Assembly: GCF_036322585.1 (NCBI RefSeq)
Contig: NZ_AP024600.1
Location: 4,402,001 to 4,466,000, forward strand
From: Luteolibacter sp. LG18
Lineage (GTDB): Bacteria > Verrucomicrobiota > Verrucomicrobiia > Verrucomicrobiales > Akkermansiaceae
Length of the DNA stretch: 64,000 nt
Direction: 5' to 3'
The position numbers and the translations under genes are program-made. The notes under the pieces are model-generated. The model saw only the letters and a list, made by a program, of their open reading frames with translations, made no database searches and was not told the origin of the DNA. Below, piece after piece: positions 50,903-58,858 of the stretch; positions within the stretch are counted from its first letter, which is position 1; every line of letters starts with the position of its first letter.

Positions 50903-51382
50903 CTACGAGAGGGAGCGTAGGAGACCGCGGGATGCGTCTTCAACCAGATCCGCGACATGTTCGAAACCCGCCTGGCCGCCATAATAAGGATCGGGGACTT
51001 CGGTGGCGGCGTGGCGCTTCCCGTATTCCATGAACAGGCGGATCTTGTCGTGGCGGGTGCCCGCGGGATCGAGCGCCCGGACGTTCCGTAGGTTCTCCTG
51101 GTCCATGACCAGCACCAGATCGAAGGCATCGAGATCCGCGGCGGTGATCTGGCGGGAGGCCCCGAAAATCGTGTAACCGCGCTCCTTCAGCGTGGCGGCC
51201 ATCCGCGGGTCCGGTCCCTTGCCAGCGTGGAAGCCGATGGTTCCGGCGGAATCGGTGGCGATGGCGTCGGAAAGGCCGGCCTGGGTGACCTGGTGGCGGA
51301 AGACGATTTCCGCGGCGGGCGAGCGACAAATGTTCCCCATGCACACAAAGAGCACGCGGAAGGGCTTGCGGGTGGCGTTCAT
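50903..51382 (-). CDS. Low-molecular-weight protein-tyrosine phosphatase
   Basis: The 159-residue phosphatase has the N-terminal CX5R P-loop VCMGNICRSP (Cys14 to Arg20) and the C-terminal general acid in PDPYYGGQAGFE, plus TDSAGTIGFHAGKGPDPR, SRQITAADLDAFDLVLVMD. It is cytoplasmic; bacterial members dephosphorylate tyrosine kinases of polysaccharide export or other targets. No BY-kinase gene is in the window. The start at 51382 is directly before the P-loop. It is the first gene of a likely two-gene operon with the NlpC/P60-like lipoprotein; the divergent pseudo-sulfatase starts 9 bp away. Confidence 0.94.
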   Translation of the reverse strand: MNATRKPFRVLFVCMGNICRSPAAEIVFRHQVTQAGLSDAIATDSAGTIGFHAGKGPDPRMAATLKERGYTIFGASRQITAADLDAFDLVLVMDQENLRNVRALDPAGTRHDKIRLFMEYGKRHAATEVPDPYYGGQAGFEHVADLVEDASRGLLRSLS

Positions 51383-51391
51383 GAAGGGCAG

Positions 51392-53062
51392 ATGACCGTC
51401 ATGCTCTCCGTCCGCCGCTTTCTCGCAATCGCAAATGCCATCCTGCTGGGAGTGGCCGCGGCGGCGGATTCCCCGAACGTGCTGGTTTTGTCGACGCCGG
51501 GCTCATCCGCCCCGGAGCTCAAGCCGCTGCAGGAGCAGGGTACTTCGTTTGCCGCCTGTTATGCCTCGCCCTCGCCGGTGAAAACGCTGGCGGCATGGCT
51601 GACCGGTTGCCACGAACTCCGTGCCGGGGTGGTGGACGAACGGGGTGGGCGGAACTTCATCCGGCCGGACGTGCCGCTGGTGTCGGACGCGTTCAAGGCC
51701 GCGGGCTACCGCACCGGCTTGTTCGGCTCCTGGGGATTGGGCGACGCCCTGCCGTTCCGGCCCGAGGATCGGGGCTTCGTCGACGTGCTCGTTGATGGCG
51801 GTGGCCTGCCTGGCGACCACTGGGGAAACACACATGATTCTCCGTGGCTCCGGACCACCACCGGCTGGAAACACCACGAAGGCCGCTTGGAAACCGTGCT
51901 GTCCACCGAGAGCGTGGCGTGGATCGAGGCCCGGAAGATCGCCAAAGAGCGCTTCTTCCTACAGGTGAACCTGCCCGCTGGCTGTGAATCCTCCGCCACC
52001 ACGATCCTCGCCGGGCTTGATCGCCTTGGGCTGACCAAGGATACGATCGTCGTTGGCTTGGGGCTTGGCGGCAAACCATCTGCAAACAGCCCGGAAGCCC
52101 AGTCCTCGCTGGTGATCCGCTGGCCCGACCATGTGGCTGCCGGAAAGACGGTGCAGACCCCGGTGGCGGTGTATGATGGTTTCCCGACGCTTGCCGGCCT
52201 GTGCGGTGCCCCCTTGTTTCGGGATGCGAAGCCAGACGGGGTGGATCTCAAGGATGCTCTCACGGAGCCGGAAAAGCCACAGCCCGAGCGGACGTTTTAT
52301 TTCCATCCGGGAGGCTGGCCGGCCGATCAGGTGGCGGACCGGTTCAAGTCGGAAGGGTTCGTGGTGCGGCGGGGCAAGTGGCGGCTCTCCGGGCTCGAAC
52401 TCCAGGATCTCAGCCAACCTGCTGACAAGCGTGGCAATGAGTTCGAAAAACAGGCGGATCTGGCGATGGAGCTGATGACCGGTTACGGAGCTTGGTGGCA
52501 GAGCGTCCGCCCCACGCTGGCGGACCGGACCCGTATCATCGTGGGCGATACCCGCCAGCCGGTGGTGCCGCTGACCTGGGGCGATTGGTGGCCCAGCCGG
52601 GAGTCAACGAAGGCCAACGGCCCCCACCAGATCCCGGACCACGCCGCACTGAAGCGACTGCTGGCGGATCTCGCAGACCCGGAGAAGGCAAAATTGGTGC
52701 CCGCCACCTCTGGAGTCTGGAAGATTCACGCGAATCAAACGGGCCACTACAAGCTGACCCTGTGGAAGGTGCCCGCCGAGGCCGATGCCGCGGAGCGAGA
52801 CCGCCTCGGCAAGCTCAAGGCGGGGCCCGTGCATGCCCGGTCCGGCAAATACGAGGTGAAGTCCCAGCTCCTGGAAGGGGCGACTTCCATTTCGCTGGGA
52901 GTGGATTTGAACGAAGGTGATTCGGATCTGGAGGCGTGGTTTGAAAGCCAAGCCGGACCGGATGCCTTGATCGGGGCCTTTTTCGCCACCATCGAACGCG
53001 TGGGTGAGCGCAAAATGCCCGATCCTGACTTCAAAGCGCGTCCGAAAGAGGACGCGAAGTGA
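51392..53062 (+). CDS. Sulfatase-fold protein without the catalytic residues
   Basis: The 556-residue secreted protein (signal FLAIANAILLGVAAAADS) has a sulfatase layout: PNVLVL, YRTGLFGSWGLGD (like YxTxxxGKWHLG), PFRPEDRGF, SSLVIRWPDHV and PVAVYDGFPTLAGLCG. The essential parts are lost. The metal-binding Asp pair after PNVLV is replaced by STPGSS, and the Cys/Ser-x-Pro-Ser-Arg site, which carries formylglycine, reads ASPSPVKTLAAWLTG. So it should be inactive as a sulfatase and may bind a ligand only. The C-terminal 110 residues (VWKIHANQTGHYKLTLWK, LGVDLNEGDSDLEAWFE) form a beta domain often found after such enzymes. ATG 51392 or 51401 are both possible. Confidence 0.82.
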   Translation: MTVMLSVRRFLAIANAILLGVAAAADSPNVLVLSTPGSSAPELKPLQEQGTSFAACYASPSPVKTLAAWLTGCHELRAGVVDERGGRNFIRPDVPLVSDAFKAAGYRTGLFGSWGLGDALPFRPEDRGFVDVLVDGGGLPGDHWGNTHDSPWLRTTTGWKHHEGRLETVLSTESVAWIEARKIAKERFFLQVNLPAGCESSATTILAGLDRLGLTKDTIVVGLGLGGKPSANSPEAQSSLVIRWPDHVAAGKTVQTPVAVYDGFPTLAGLCGAPLFRDAKPDGVDLKDALTEPEKPQPERTFYFHPGGWPADQVADRFKSEGFVVRRGKWRLSGLELQDLSQPADKRGNEFEKQADLAMELMTGYGAWWQSVRPTLADRTRIIVGDTRQPVVPLTWGDWWPSRESTKANGPHQIPDHAALKRLLADLADPEKAKLVPATSGVWKIHANQTGHYKLTLWKVPAEADAAERDRLGKLKAGPVHARSGKYEVKSQLLEGATSISLGVDLNEGDSDLEAWFESQAGPDALIGAFFATIERVGERKMPDPDFKARPKEDAK

Positions 53063-53133
53063 AAAATTGACAGAAACTTTCCCCGAATGGCGGGGTTTGA
53101 TTGGCGTCGAAACCGATACTTCCTCCTCTCCTC

Positions 53134-54540
53134 ATGAAAAATCCCTGGATCCTTCCTGCTGCCGCTCTCCTCGTCGGAGGTGCCGGTGGCTTCCTCGCCG
53201 GTAAGAATGGCGGTAGCTCCCAAGCCTCCTCGGCCCCGGATTCGCTTTCCCTTTCCGCCTCCCGCTCGAACCGCAGCGGCAGTGCCTCCACCGACAACCG
53301 CGCGAACCGGGCCAAGTCGCTGGCGGACATCCGCAAGACCCCGGGCCAGAATGGCCGCATCCAGGCGCTGCTCGACTATTACCAGAACCTCACTCCGGAC
53401 CAGATGGAGGCGGAGGCCGCCAAGCTCGAGAATATGCCGATGAACGAGCGGATCATGGCCTCGATCCTCCTCTTCGGCCGCTGGGCTGAAACCGATCCGA
53501 AGGCGGCGCTGGCCTTCTCGGACAAGATGGGCATGGCCGGGATGTTTGCGAAGCCGACGATTCTCCAGAGCTGGGCCAGTGTCGATCCGGAGAACGCCGC
53601 CAAGTATTTCGCGGAGAATCCGCGTGAGTTCCAGATGATGGGCATGGGTGGCCCGGGTGGCCGCGGCGGCAACAGCGGTGCTTCCGTGATCGCCGGTGAG
53701 TGGGCCAAGAGCGACCCGCAGGCTGCGCTGGCCTGGGCCGAATCCCTGCAAGGCCGCGACAAGACCCAGGCGATGACCGCCGTGGTCCGTGAACTGGCCA
53801 CCTCCGATCCGCAGAAGGCCGTGACCATGGCTGCCGCGATGGAAGGTGACGCCCAGAAGGACGCGTATGCCTCGATCGCCAGCCAGTGGGGTGCCAAGGA
53901 TTTCACCGCTGCCGAAGCGTGGATCAAGTCCCTGCCAGCCGACCAGCAGGCGTCCGCGATGGCGGAAGCCATCGGCAGCCTCGCCAACACCGATCCCCAG
54001 CTCGCCTCGCAGAAGATCGCCTCGATGGCCGATGGCCGTGAGAAGCAGGACGCGATCAACTCCGTGGTCAACTCCTGGTCCCGCGAAGATCCGAAGGCCG
54101 CCGCCACCTGGCTGCTGGCGCAAGGAGGCGAGGATGTCTCCCGCAATGCGATGCGCGATCTGATGCGCAACTGGTCCAGCCAGGATGACGCGTCCGCCGT
54201 GGCATTCATCAGCCAGCAACCGAGCGGCACGGTCCGCGATGAAGCGGCCACGTCCTACATCTGGTCGAACCGCTCCGACAACCCGCAGGCGGTCGTGAGT
54301 CTGGCGGAATCCATCACCGACGAGCGCAGTCGCGAGCGTGCGATCGCCGTGTCCGCCGAGCGCTGGATGCAGAGCGATCCGGAGGCCGCGAAGGCCTATA
54401 TCCAACAGTCCACGCTTCTCAGCGATGAAGCCAAGCAGCGCATCCAGGAAGGCAACCGCGGTGGGTTCGGCAACCGTTTCGGCGGTGGCGGACAAGCGGG
54501 CGGCAACAACAACGGCGCCGGTCGCCGCCGGGGTAACTGA
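53134..54540 (+). CDS. Membrane-anchored helical-repeat protein
   Basis: I do not recognise a named function. The 468-residue protein has an N-terminal anchor or signal (NPWILPAAALLVGGAGGFLAG) and a Ser-rich spacer. About ten 33-36-residue helical repeats follow with the pattern W-x-x-x-D-P-x-x-A-x-x-W: WAETDPKAALAF, WASVDPENAAKYF, WAKSDPQAALAWAESL, WSREDPKAAATWLL, WMQSDPEAAKAYI. Spacer segments are more divergent. It ends with a Gly/Asn-rich tail (GGGGQAGGNNNGAG). Such repeats form alpha-solenoid scaffolds. The fold is clear; the binding partner is not. The chosen ATG 53134 avoids an upstream TTG. Confidence 0.78.
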   Translation: MKNPWILPAAALLVGGAGGFLAGKNGGSSQASSAPDSLSLSASRSNRSGSASTDNRANRAKSLADIRKTPGQNGRIQALLDYYQNLTPDQMEAEAAKLENMPMNERIMASILLFGRWAETDPKAALAFSDKMGMAGMFAKPTILQSWASVDPENAAKYFAENPREFQMMGMGGPGGRGGNSGASVIAGEWAKSDPQAALAWAESLQGRDKTQAMTAVVRELATSDPQKAVTMAAAMEGDAQKDAYASIASQWGAKDFTAAEAWIKSLPADQQASAMAEAIGSLANTDPQLASQKIASMADGREKQDAINSVVNSWSREDPKAAATWLLAQGGEDVSRNAMRDLMRNWSSQDDASAVAFISQQPSGTVRDEAATSYIWSNRSDNPQAVVSLAESITDERSRERAIAVSAERWMQSDPEAAKAYIQQSTLLSDEAKQRIQEGNRGGFGNRFGGGGQAGGNNNGAGRRRGN

Positions 54541-54579
54541 GTCACGCTCGCCGGTTGACACGGCGGGATACTGACCCAA

Positions 54580-54609
54580 GGGTTCCATGGACATTCCGAC
54601 ATGGAACCC
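54580..54609 (+). promoter_or_regulatory. Inverted repeat spanning the start codon of the AP2-like gene
   Basis: GGGTTCCAT (54580-54588) pairs perfectly with ATGGAACCC (54601-54609), 12-nt spacer. The second arm is the first nine bases of the gene. It could be an operator for the encoded protein or an RNA hairpin that hides the start. Confidence 0.6.
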
Positions 54610-55032
54610 GGACGGGACAGCCGCGGCATCATCCGCCTCGATCAGCCGAAGACCGGCACCTACGGGTGGCAGGTCCGGTTGCAACGGGGCGGGGTGAAGT
54701 TCGCCCGCTATTTCGCGGATCGGGGCGCAGGTGGGCCGGAGGCTTCGTGGGAGCAGGCGCGCGCCTGGAGGGATGAGTTGTTGGAGCGTTTCGCCCGAGA
54801 GGCGGCGCAGGCACGGGTGTGCCGGACCTCGGCCCGGAATTCATCCGGCGTGGTGGGGGTGTCCCGGATCACGGTGCAGGTGGCCGGCGGGGTGAGTTAT
54901 CATTTCTGGCAGGCCTCGTGGAGCCCGGCTCCGGGCGAGCGCCGCAGCATCCGGTTCTCGGTGAAACGCCACGGCGACAAGCAGGCGTTCCGGCTGGCGG
55001 TGGAGGCACGCCGGGAGGCCACGGGTTTCTGA
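54601..55032 (+). CDS. Small AP2/ERF-like DNA-binding protein
   Basis: The 143-residue protein has two AP2-type beta-beta-beta-alpha parts: GTYGWQVRLQRGGVKFARYF with SWEQARAWRDEL, and HFWQASWSPAPGERRSIRFS with DKQAFRLAVEARRE. The second matches the typical W-x-A-x-W ... F-S/FS-V-x-x-x-G...A-x-x-x-A-x-x-x-R pattern. In bacteria AP2 domains occur in homing endonucleases, integrases and stand-alone proteins; no nuclease domain is present here. The start codon lies in an inverted repeat that the protein could bind. Confidence 0.75.
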   Translation: MEPGRDSRGIIRLDQPKTGTYGWQVRLQRGGVKFARYFADRGAGGPEASWEQARAWRDELLERFAREAAQARVCRTSARNSSGVVGVSRITVQVAGGVSYHFWQASWSPAPGERRSIRFSVKRHGDKQAFRLAVEARREATGF

Positions 55033-55090
55033 GGTGGCAAGTCGCTTGGTGCTTGGACAAAGCCGTGGCAACGGTCAAAACCACGGCATC

Positions 55091-55537
55091 ATGTTCAGCG
55101 CGAGCAAACTGACTGGCGAACAAAAGGCGGCCCTCATCCAGTGGGCCGCGGAGGGAGCGACGATGGCGGATTTGCAGCGCCGCTTGAAGGAGGAGTTCGA
55201 ACTCGGGATCACCTACATGGACACCCGCTTTCTGGTGCTCGATCTCGGGCTGGAACTGAAGGAAGAGGAGAAGGCTCCGGAAAAGAAGCCGGAAGACGAA
55301 ACCTCGGCCAAGGTGCCCACCGGTACGGTCTCGGTCACGGCCGACGAACTGGTGCTGCCCGGCGCGCTGGTCAGCGGCCGCGTGACGTTCAGCGATGGCG
55401 AAGGCGGCACGTGGTTGATCGATCAATCCGGCCGCCCCGGTCTGGACCCGGATTCCGCGAACTATCGCCCTTCGCCGGAGGATATCGCGGAGTTCCAGGT
55501 GCAACTGCGCGCCCTGCTGCAGAAGCGCGGGTATTGA
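55091..55537 (+). CDS. Conserved-looking small cytoplasmic protein, unknown
   Basis: I do not recognise this 148-residue protein. Residues 5-60 form a helical, HTH-like segment (LTGEQKAALIQWAAEGATMA, LQRRLKEEFELGITYMDTRF, LVLDLGLEL), then an acidic Lys/Glu linker (KEEEKAPEKKPEDE), then a beta-rich part (GTVSVTADELVLPGALVSGR, GGTWLIDQSGRPGLD) and a closing helix (PEDIAEFQVQLRALLQKRGY). Start ATG 55091 gives the segment directly; a GTG at 55034 is also in frame. It follows the AP2-like gene by 58 bp, likely on the same mRNA. Its role in DNA or RNA binding is only a guess. Confidence 0.65.
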   Translation: MFSASKLTGEQKAALIQWAAEGATMADLQRRLKEEFELGITYMDTRFLVLDLGLELKEEEKAPEKKPEDETSAKVPTGTVSVTADELVLPGALVSGRVTFSDGEGGTWLIDQSGRPGLDPDSANYRPSPEDIAEFQVQLRALLQKRGY

Positions 55538-55568
55538 GGTGGACGGGACGCGCGGGGAGCTTCGCGAG

Positions 55569-55602
55569 TCCTCCCAATCGCAAGTTGGAAACCTGCGCGA
55601 CG
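55569..55602 (+). repeat. Family D hairpin, degenerate copy
   Basis: CGCAAGTT (55579-55586) and AACCTGCG (55590-55597) pair with one mismatch around GGA. Flank CTCCCA(A) resembles the other copies. It is about 5 bp from the MBL-hydrolase stop. Confidence 0.7.
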
Positions 55603-55604
55603 TC

Positions 55605-56285
55605 TCACAGCCCGATCGTCTCGCCGATGGCGGGCAGCAGCAGTTCCACGCCATTCGCGGCAAAGGTGGCCTTGGCGGCGTCCTTGTCGATGACGATGGG
55701 CGGGAAGGTGTCATAGTGGACGCCCACCACGCGCTTCGCGCCGCACCATTCCGCGGCGATGGCGGCGTCGTCCGGTCCCATGGTGAAGTTGTCGCCGATC
55801 GGCAGGACGGCGAACTCCAGTTGGTAGCGGTCCGCGATGAGCTTCATGTCGTAGGTCAGCGCGGTGTCGCCGGAAACGTAGAAGGTGCCTTCCGGGGTCT
55901 CGATGACGAAGCCGCCGGCGTTGCCGCCATAGGAGCCGTCCGGAAAGGACGAGGAGTGCACGGCATTGACGTATTTCACGCGGCCGAAGGGGAAATTGAA
56001 CGCTCCGCCGTGGTTCAGCGGGTGGCCGTGGGTGAGCCCCTTTGCTCCGTACCAGGTTACGATCTCGTAGTTCGAGATCAGGGTGGCCCCCGAGTATTTC
56101 AGGATGGTCTCGGCATCCGCCACGTGATCGCCGTGGGCATGGGTCAGCAGCACGAAGTCCGGCCGCAGCGAGGTGATCTCCACCTTCGAGGCGAGCGGGT
56201 TCGGCGTGATGAAGGGATCGAAGAGCAGGCGATGGCCGGAGACTTCGATCAGGATGGAGGAATGGCCGAGGAAGGTGAGTTTCAT
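55605..56285 (-). CDS. Metal-dependent hydrolase, MBL fold (UPF0173-like)
   Basis: The 226-residue protein has the metallo-beta-lactamase fold of the UPF0173 group. Metal ligands are in LLTHAHGDHVADAE (HxHxDH), SGDTALTYDM and GVHYDTFPPI; the start MKLTFLGHSSILIE and LLFDPFITPNPLA are typical. Members are of uncertain function; some are hydrolases of small esters. No signal peptide, so cytoplasmic. ATG 56285 opens the standard first strand. The terminator of the FKBP gene stands 6 bp upstream, so this gene needs its own promoter or readthrough. Confidence 0.92.
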   Translation of the reverse strand: MKLTFLGHSSILIEVSGHRLLFDPFITPNPLASKVEITSLRPDFVLLTHAHGDHVADAETILKYSGATLISNYEIVTWYGAKGLTHGHPLNHGGAFNFPFGRVKYVNAVHSSSFPDGSYGGNAGGFVIETPEGTFYVSGDTALTYDMKLIADRYQLEFAVLPIGDNFTMGPDDAAIAAEWCGAKRVVGVHYDTFPPIVIDKDAAKATFAANGVELLLPAIGETIGL

Positions 56286-56290
56286 CAAAC

Positions 56291-56325
56291 GAAAAAGGGT
56301 GTCGGAATGTCCGACACCCTTTCGC
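56291..56325 (-). terminator. Rho-independent terminator after the FKBP gene
   Basis: A perfect 13-bp stem (56294-56306 with 56310-56322, AAAGGGTGTCGGA/TCCGACACCCTTT) has a 3-nt loop; on the minus strand TTTTTC follows. It lies 25 bp past the FKBP stop. Confidence 0.9.
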
Positions 56326-56346
56326 AAAATCAGGAAAAAGACAAGA

Positions 56347-57192
56347 TCACTCGCCCTGGCCGTGGCCCTTGAGGAGATCGCCGAGGCCGCCACCTTCCGG
56401 AGCCGGAGGCGCGTCCTTGATGTCGACGAGCTCGAGTTCGAAAATGAGGAGCTGGTTCGGAGCGATCTCCACGCTGCGGCGCTGGTCGCCGTAGGCGAGC
56501 GCGCCCGGGATGAAGAGCTTCCACTTCGAGCCGATCGGCATGGTGGTGAGGGCTTCCTTGAAGCCATCGATCACCTGCAGGGTCATCGGAACGGTCTCGC
56601 CTTCCGGGGATGCGTCGAACTGGGTGCCGTCGATGAGGGTGCCCTTGTAGTTGACGAGGAACTCCTTGTTGTCTTCCTTGCCGTCCTTGGGAGCCTGGTA
56701 CTTCTTGTCGCCGCCCTTGGTGAGGACCTCATACTGGAGGCCGCTCTTGGTGGTGATCACGCCCTGGCGCTTGCCGTTCTCCTCGAGGAACTTCTTGCCG
56801 TCCTCCAGGTTCTTGGTGGCGACGTCCTGCTCGCGCTTCTGGAGCAGATCGCCCAAGGCCTTCATGGCGGCCTGGAGCTTCTCCTCGCTGAGCTCGGGCT
56901 TGCCGCCCTTGAGCGCGGCGCTGAAGCCCTTCACGAAGGCTTCGGTGTCGATATCGGCGGCACCGATACCGAATCGGCCGTATTCCTGTGCGAAGCTGCC
57001 GCCGGTGCGGAAACCGAGGGCGTAGGAGGAATCCGGTTTCACCGTGGCCGGGTCGGCAGGGGCGGGAGCGGCCTTGTCGGCAGCCTTGCCAGCGGCGGGC
57101 TTGGCAGGGGCATCCGCGGCAGCCGGAGCTTCAGCGAAAACGGCGGTGGCGAGGCCGAGAGCCAGTGCGCCAGGGATCAGGGTGCGGATCAT
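56347..57192 (-). CDS. FKBP-type peptidyl-prolyl isomerase (FkpA/Mip-like)
   Basis: The 281-residue periplasmic isomerase has a signal peptide (MIRTLIPGALALGLATAVFA), an Ala/Pro/Lys linker, an N-terminal dimerisation helix domain (about 55-150: SYALGFRTGGSFAQEYG, DTEAFVKGFSAALKG, KFLEENGKRQGVITTKSGLQ) and a C-terminal FKBP domain (about 150-265: VNYKGTLIDGTQFDAS, GFKEALTTMPIGSKWKLFIP, LAYGDQRR, LLIFELELVDI). It speeds prolyl turns in exported proteins. The catalytic face looks complete. It ends in a perfect terminator, so it is probably monocistronic. Confidence 0.95.
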   Translation of the reverse strand: MIRTLIPGALALGLATAVFAEAPAAADAPAKPAAGKAADKAAPAPADPATVKPDSSYALGFRTGGSFAQEYGRFGIGAADIDTEAFVKGFSAALKGGKPELSEEKLQAAMKALGDLLQKREQDVATKNLEDGKKFLEENGKRQGVITTKSGLQYEVLTKGGDKKYQAPKDGKEDNKEFLVNYKGTLIDGTQFDASPEGETVPMTLQVIDGFKEALTTMPIGSKWKLFIPGALAYGDQRRSVEIAPNQLLIFELELVDIKDAPPAPEGGGLGDLLKGHGQGE

Positions 57193-57331
57193 GGAATCAG
57201 GATTGGGAATGGCGCGGACCCTAGGCGCGGGCCGCGGCGGTGTCGAGGGCGGGTTTTGATCCGGGACCGGTTGAAGGGCATTGCGTCAGGTCGCATCCCC
57301 CGCTTGGTTCCTGGCTGTGGATTTGGACGAG

Positions 57332-57586
57332 ATGACGATGCTGGCGGATTGGATTCATTTCCGTCCGATGAGTTATGTGGTGCGCGGTCTGATGGGGATC
57401 GGCGCTTTTGTCGCGGCGATGAATGTGGACCACACGTGGTCCCGGGTGACGGGGTTCGTATTCCTGCTCCTGGTGGGAGTGGGTCTGCTGTTGGCCGGTA
57501 TCTCGCACGGTACCTGGATCGATATCCTAGTCGGCGTCGTGGCGCTTTCCGCGGCCGGTTATTCGTGGTGGTATACCCGGCATTGA
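57332..57586 (+). CDS. Small two-helix membrane protein, unknown
   Basis: The 84-residue protein has two to three hydrophobic helices (VVRGLMGIGAFVAAM, VTGFVFLLLVGVGLLLAGI, IDILVGVVALSAAGYSWW) with short loops. No family is recognised. I prefer ATG 57332 (MTMLADWIHFRPM); a start at 57281 adds residues with no clear function. It ends 8 bp before the YdcF-like gene on the same strand, so they are likely cotranscribed. Confidence 0.55.
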   Translation: MTMLADWIHFRPMSYVVRGLMGIGAFVAAMNVDHTWSRVTGFVFLLLVGVGLLLAGISHGTWIDILVGVVALSAAGYSWWYTRH

Positions 57587-57594
57587 ACCCTGCG

Positions 57595-58182
57595 ATGAAA
57601 CGCCGCCGCTGGTTTCGATTCCTGCTGTTCTTGCTCTTGTCTGGAGTGGCTGCCGTGCTGATCGGCACGGGAATCCTCGTGATCGCCGGGCTGCGTGATG
57701 TACCGGGAAAGGCGGATGTGGCTCTGGTGCTCGGGAGCAAGGTGGAATTGGACGGAACACCCTCGCGACGGCTCCAGGCGCGCCTGGACAAGACGGTGGA
57801 GCTTTACCGGGCGGGCAGTTTTCCTGAGATCATCGTCAGCGGTGGCTTTGGCAAGGAGGGGTATGACGAGTCCGTGGTGATGCGGGATTACCTGGTGGCG
57901 CAAGGAATCCCGGCCGGATGCATCCTCCTGGATGGCGATGGGGTGACGACCTACGCGAGCGCGAAAAACACCCGTCAGATCGCCGACCAGCATCATTTCC
58001 AGAGCGTGCACGTGGTGACGCAGTATTTCCATATCCCCCGGTCGCGGCTGGTGCTGGAACGCTTCGGATTCAAGGAGGTGTATTCCTCCCACGCGGAGTT
58101 GTTCGAGGCGCGGGACGTGTATTCCTCGCTGCGGGAGTTTTTCGGCTACCTCAGCTATCGATTCCGAAACATGGAGTCGTGA
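57595..58182 (+). CDS. YdcF/DUF218-family membrane-anchored protein
   Basis: The 195-residue protein has one N-terminal helix (FRFLLFLLLSGVAAVLIGTGILV) and a DUF218 domain: ADVALVLGSKVELDGTPSRRLQARLDKTVELY, FPEIIVSGGFGKEGYDES, VMRDYLVAQGIP, DGDGVTTYASAKNTRQI, VVTQYFHIPRSRLVLERFGF. Family members (YdcF, SanA) are linked to envelope and murein or S-adenosylmethionine binding; function is unsettled. Start ATG 57595 gives the basic KRRRW before the helix. Probably in an operon with the small membrane protein before it. Confidence 0.88.
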   Translation: MKRRRWFRFLLFLLLSGVAAVLIGTGILVIAGLRDVPGKADVALVLGSKVELDGTPSRRLQARLDKTVELYRAGSFPEIIVSGGFGKEGYDESVVMRDYLVAQGIPAGCILLDGDGVTTYASAKNTRQIADQHHFQSVHVVTQYFHIPRSRLVLERFGFKEVYSSHAELFEARDVYSSLREFFGYLSYRFRNMES

Positions 58183-58269
58183 CGGGAGATGAGCCGGGGA
58201 TAGTCTCCAGAGGACTGGAGGTGTGGAGAGCTTCGTAAATTCCCACACACACGCCGGGCCAAGCTTGGC

Positions 58270-58815
58270 TCAGAGAAGGCCCGAGTAGCCCTGTCCGGGC
58301 CAATCGCCATCGCCGGGCGGGCCTTCGAAGTGGGAAGAAATGAAGTCCTGCCAGGACGCAAGATCCGCGGGAGCCAACCGGCTCACCAGGTCACGGGTGC
58401 ACTTGTCGCAGATCAGCAGGGGCAGGGGGCCTTCGATGAGATCGCCGGTGGGGTCGAACAAGGCCGAGATGCCGTAGCCCGCCATGTGTTCGCGCGGGGT
58501 CCGGCAGCCGATGCAGCAGGCGAAGCGGCTCTCCAGGGTGGAGTCCATCATGAAGTCCTCGACGCGCGCGTCCCAGTCGATGCGGGTGGCGAGGAACTCG
58601 CGGACCGCCGCCTTCGATTGCTCCGAAAACCCGGCGGAAGTCTGATTCCGGCACGGCTCGCAGATGGCGTATTCCATCATGCATTCCTCGTGCTTGTAGT
58701 CCTTGATGACCAGCCACCGGGCATCGATCTCCAGCAAGGGCAGCCGACAGCGGATACAATGGTGGAACGGTTCGCCCGTTTCCTCCGACATCAGCCAAGG
58801 GGACAATCCATGCAT
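58270..58815 (-). CDS. Cysteine-rich protein with four CxxC knuckles, unknown
   Basis: I do not recognise this 181-residue protein. It has four CxxC-type pairs: HHCIRCRLPLLE, YAICEPCRNQT, ACCIGCRTPREHM and ICDKCTRDL, which suggest two zinc ribbons or a Zn-bound fold. The rest is mixed helix. No signal peptide. Start ATG 58815 (MHGLSPWLMSEE) or 58791 (MSEETGEPF) fit best; the open frame to 58956 would overlap the divergent GNAT gene by about 100 bp. No catalytic motif is apparent. Confidence 0.65.
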   Translation of the reverse strand: MHGLSPWLMSEETGEPFHHCIRCRLPLLEIDARWLVIKDYKHEECMMEYAICEPCRNQTSAGFSEQSKAAVREFLATRIDWDARVEDFMMDSTLESRFACCIGCRTPREHMAGYGISALFDPTGDLIEGPLPLLICDKCTRDLVSRLAPADLASWQDFISSHFEGPPGDGDWPGQGYSGLL

Positions 58816-58858
58816 CGGTCGATTCCACCACGTTCTTTTGGATTCGTGAAGAAAGTAA

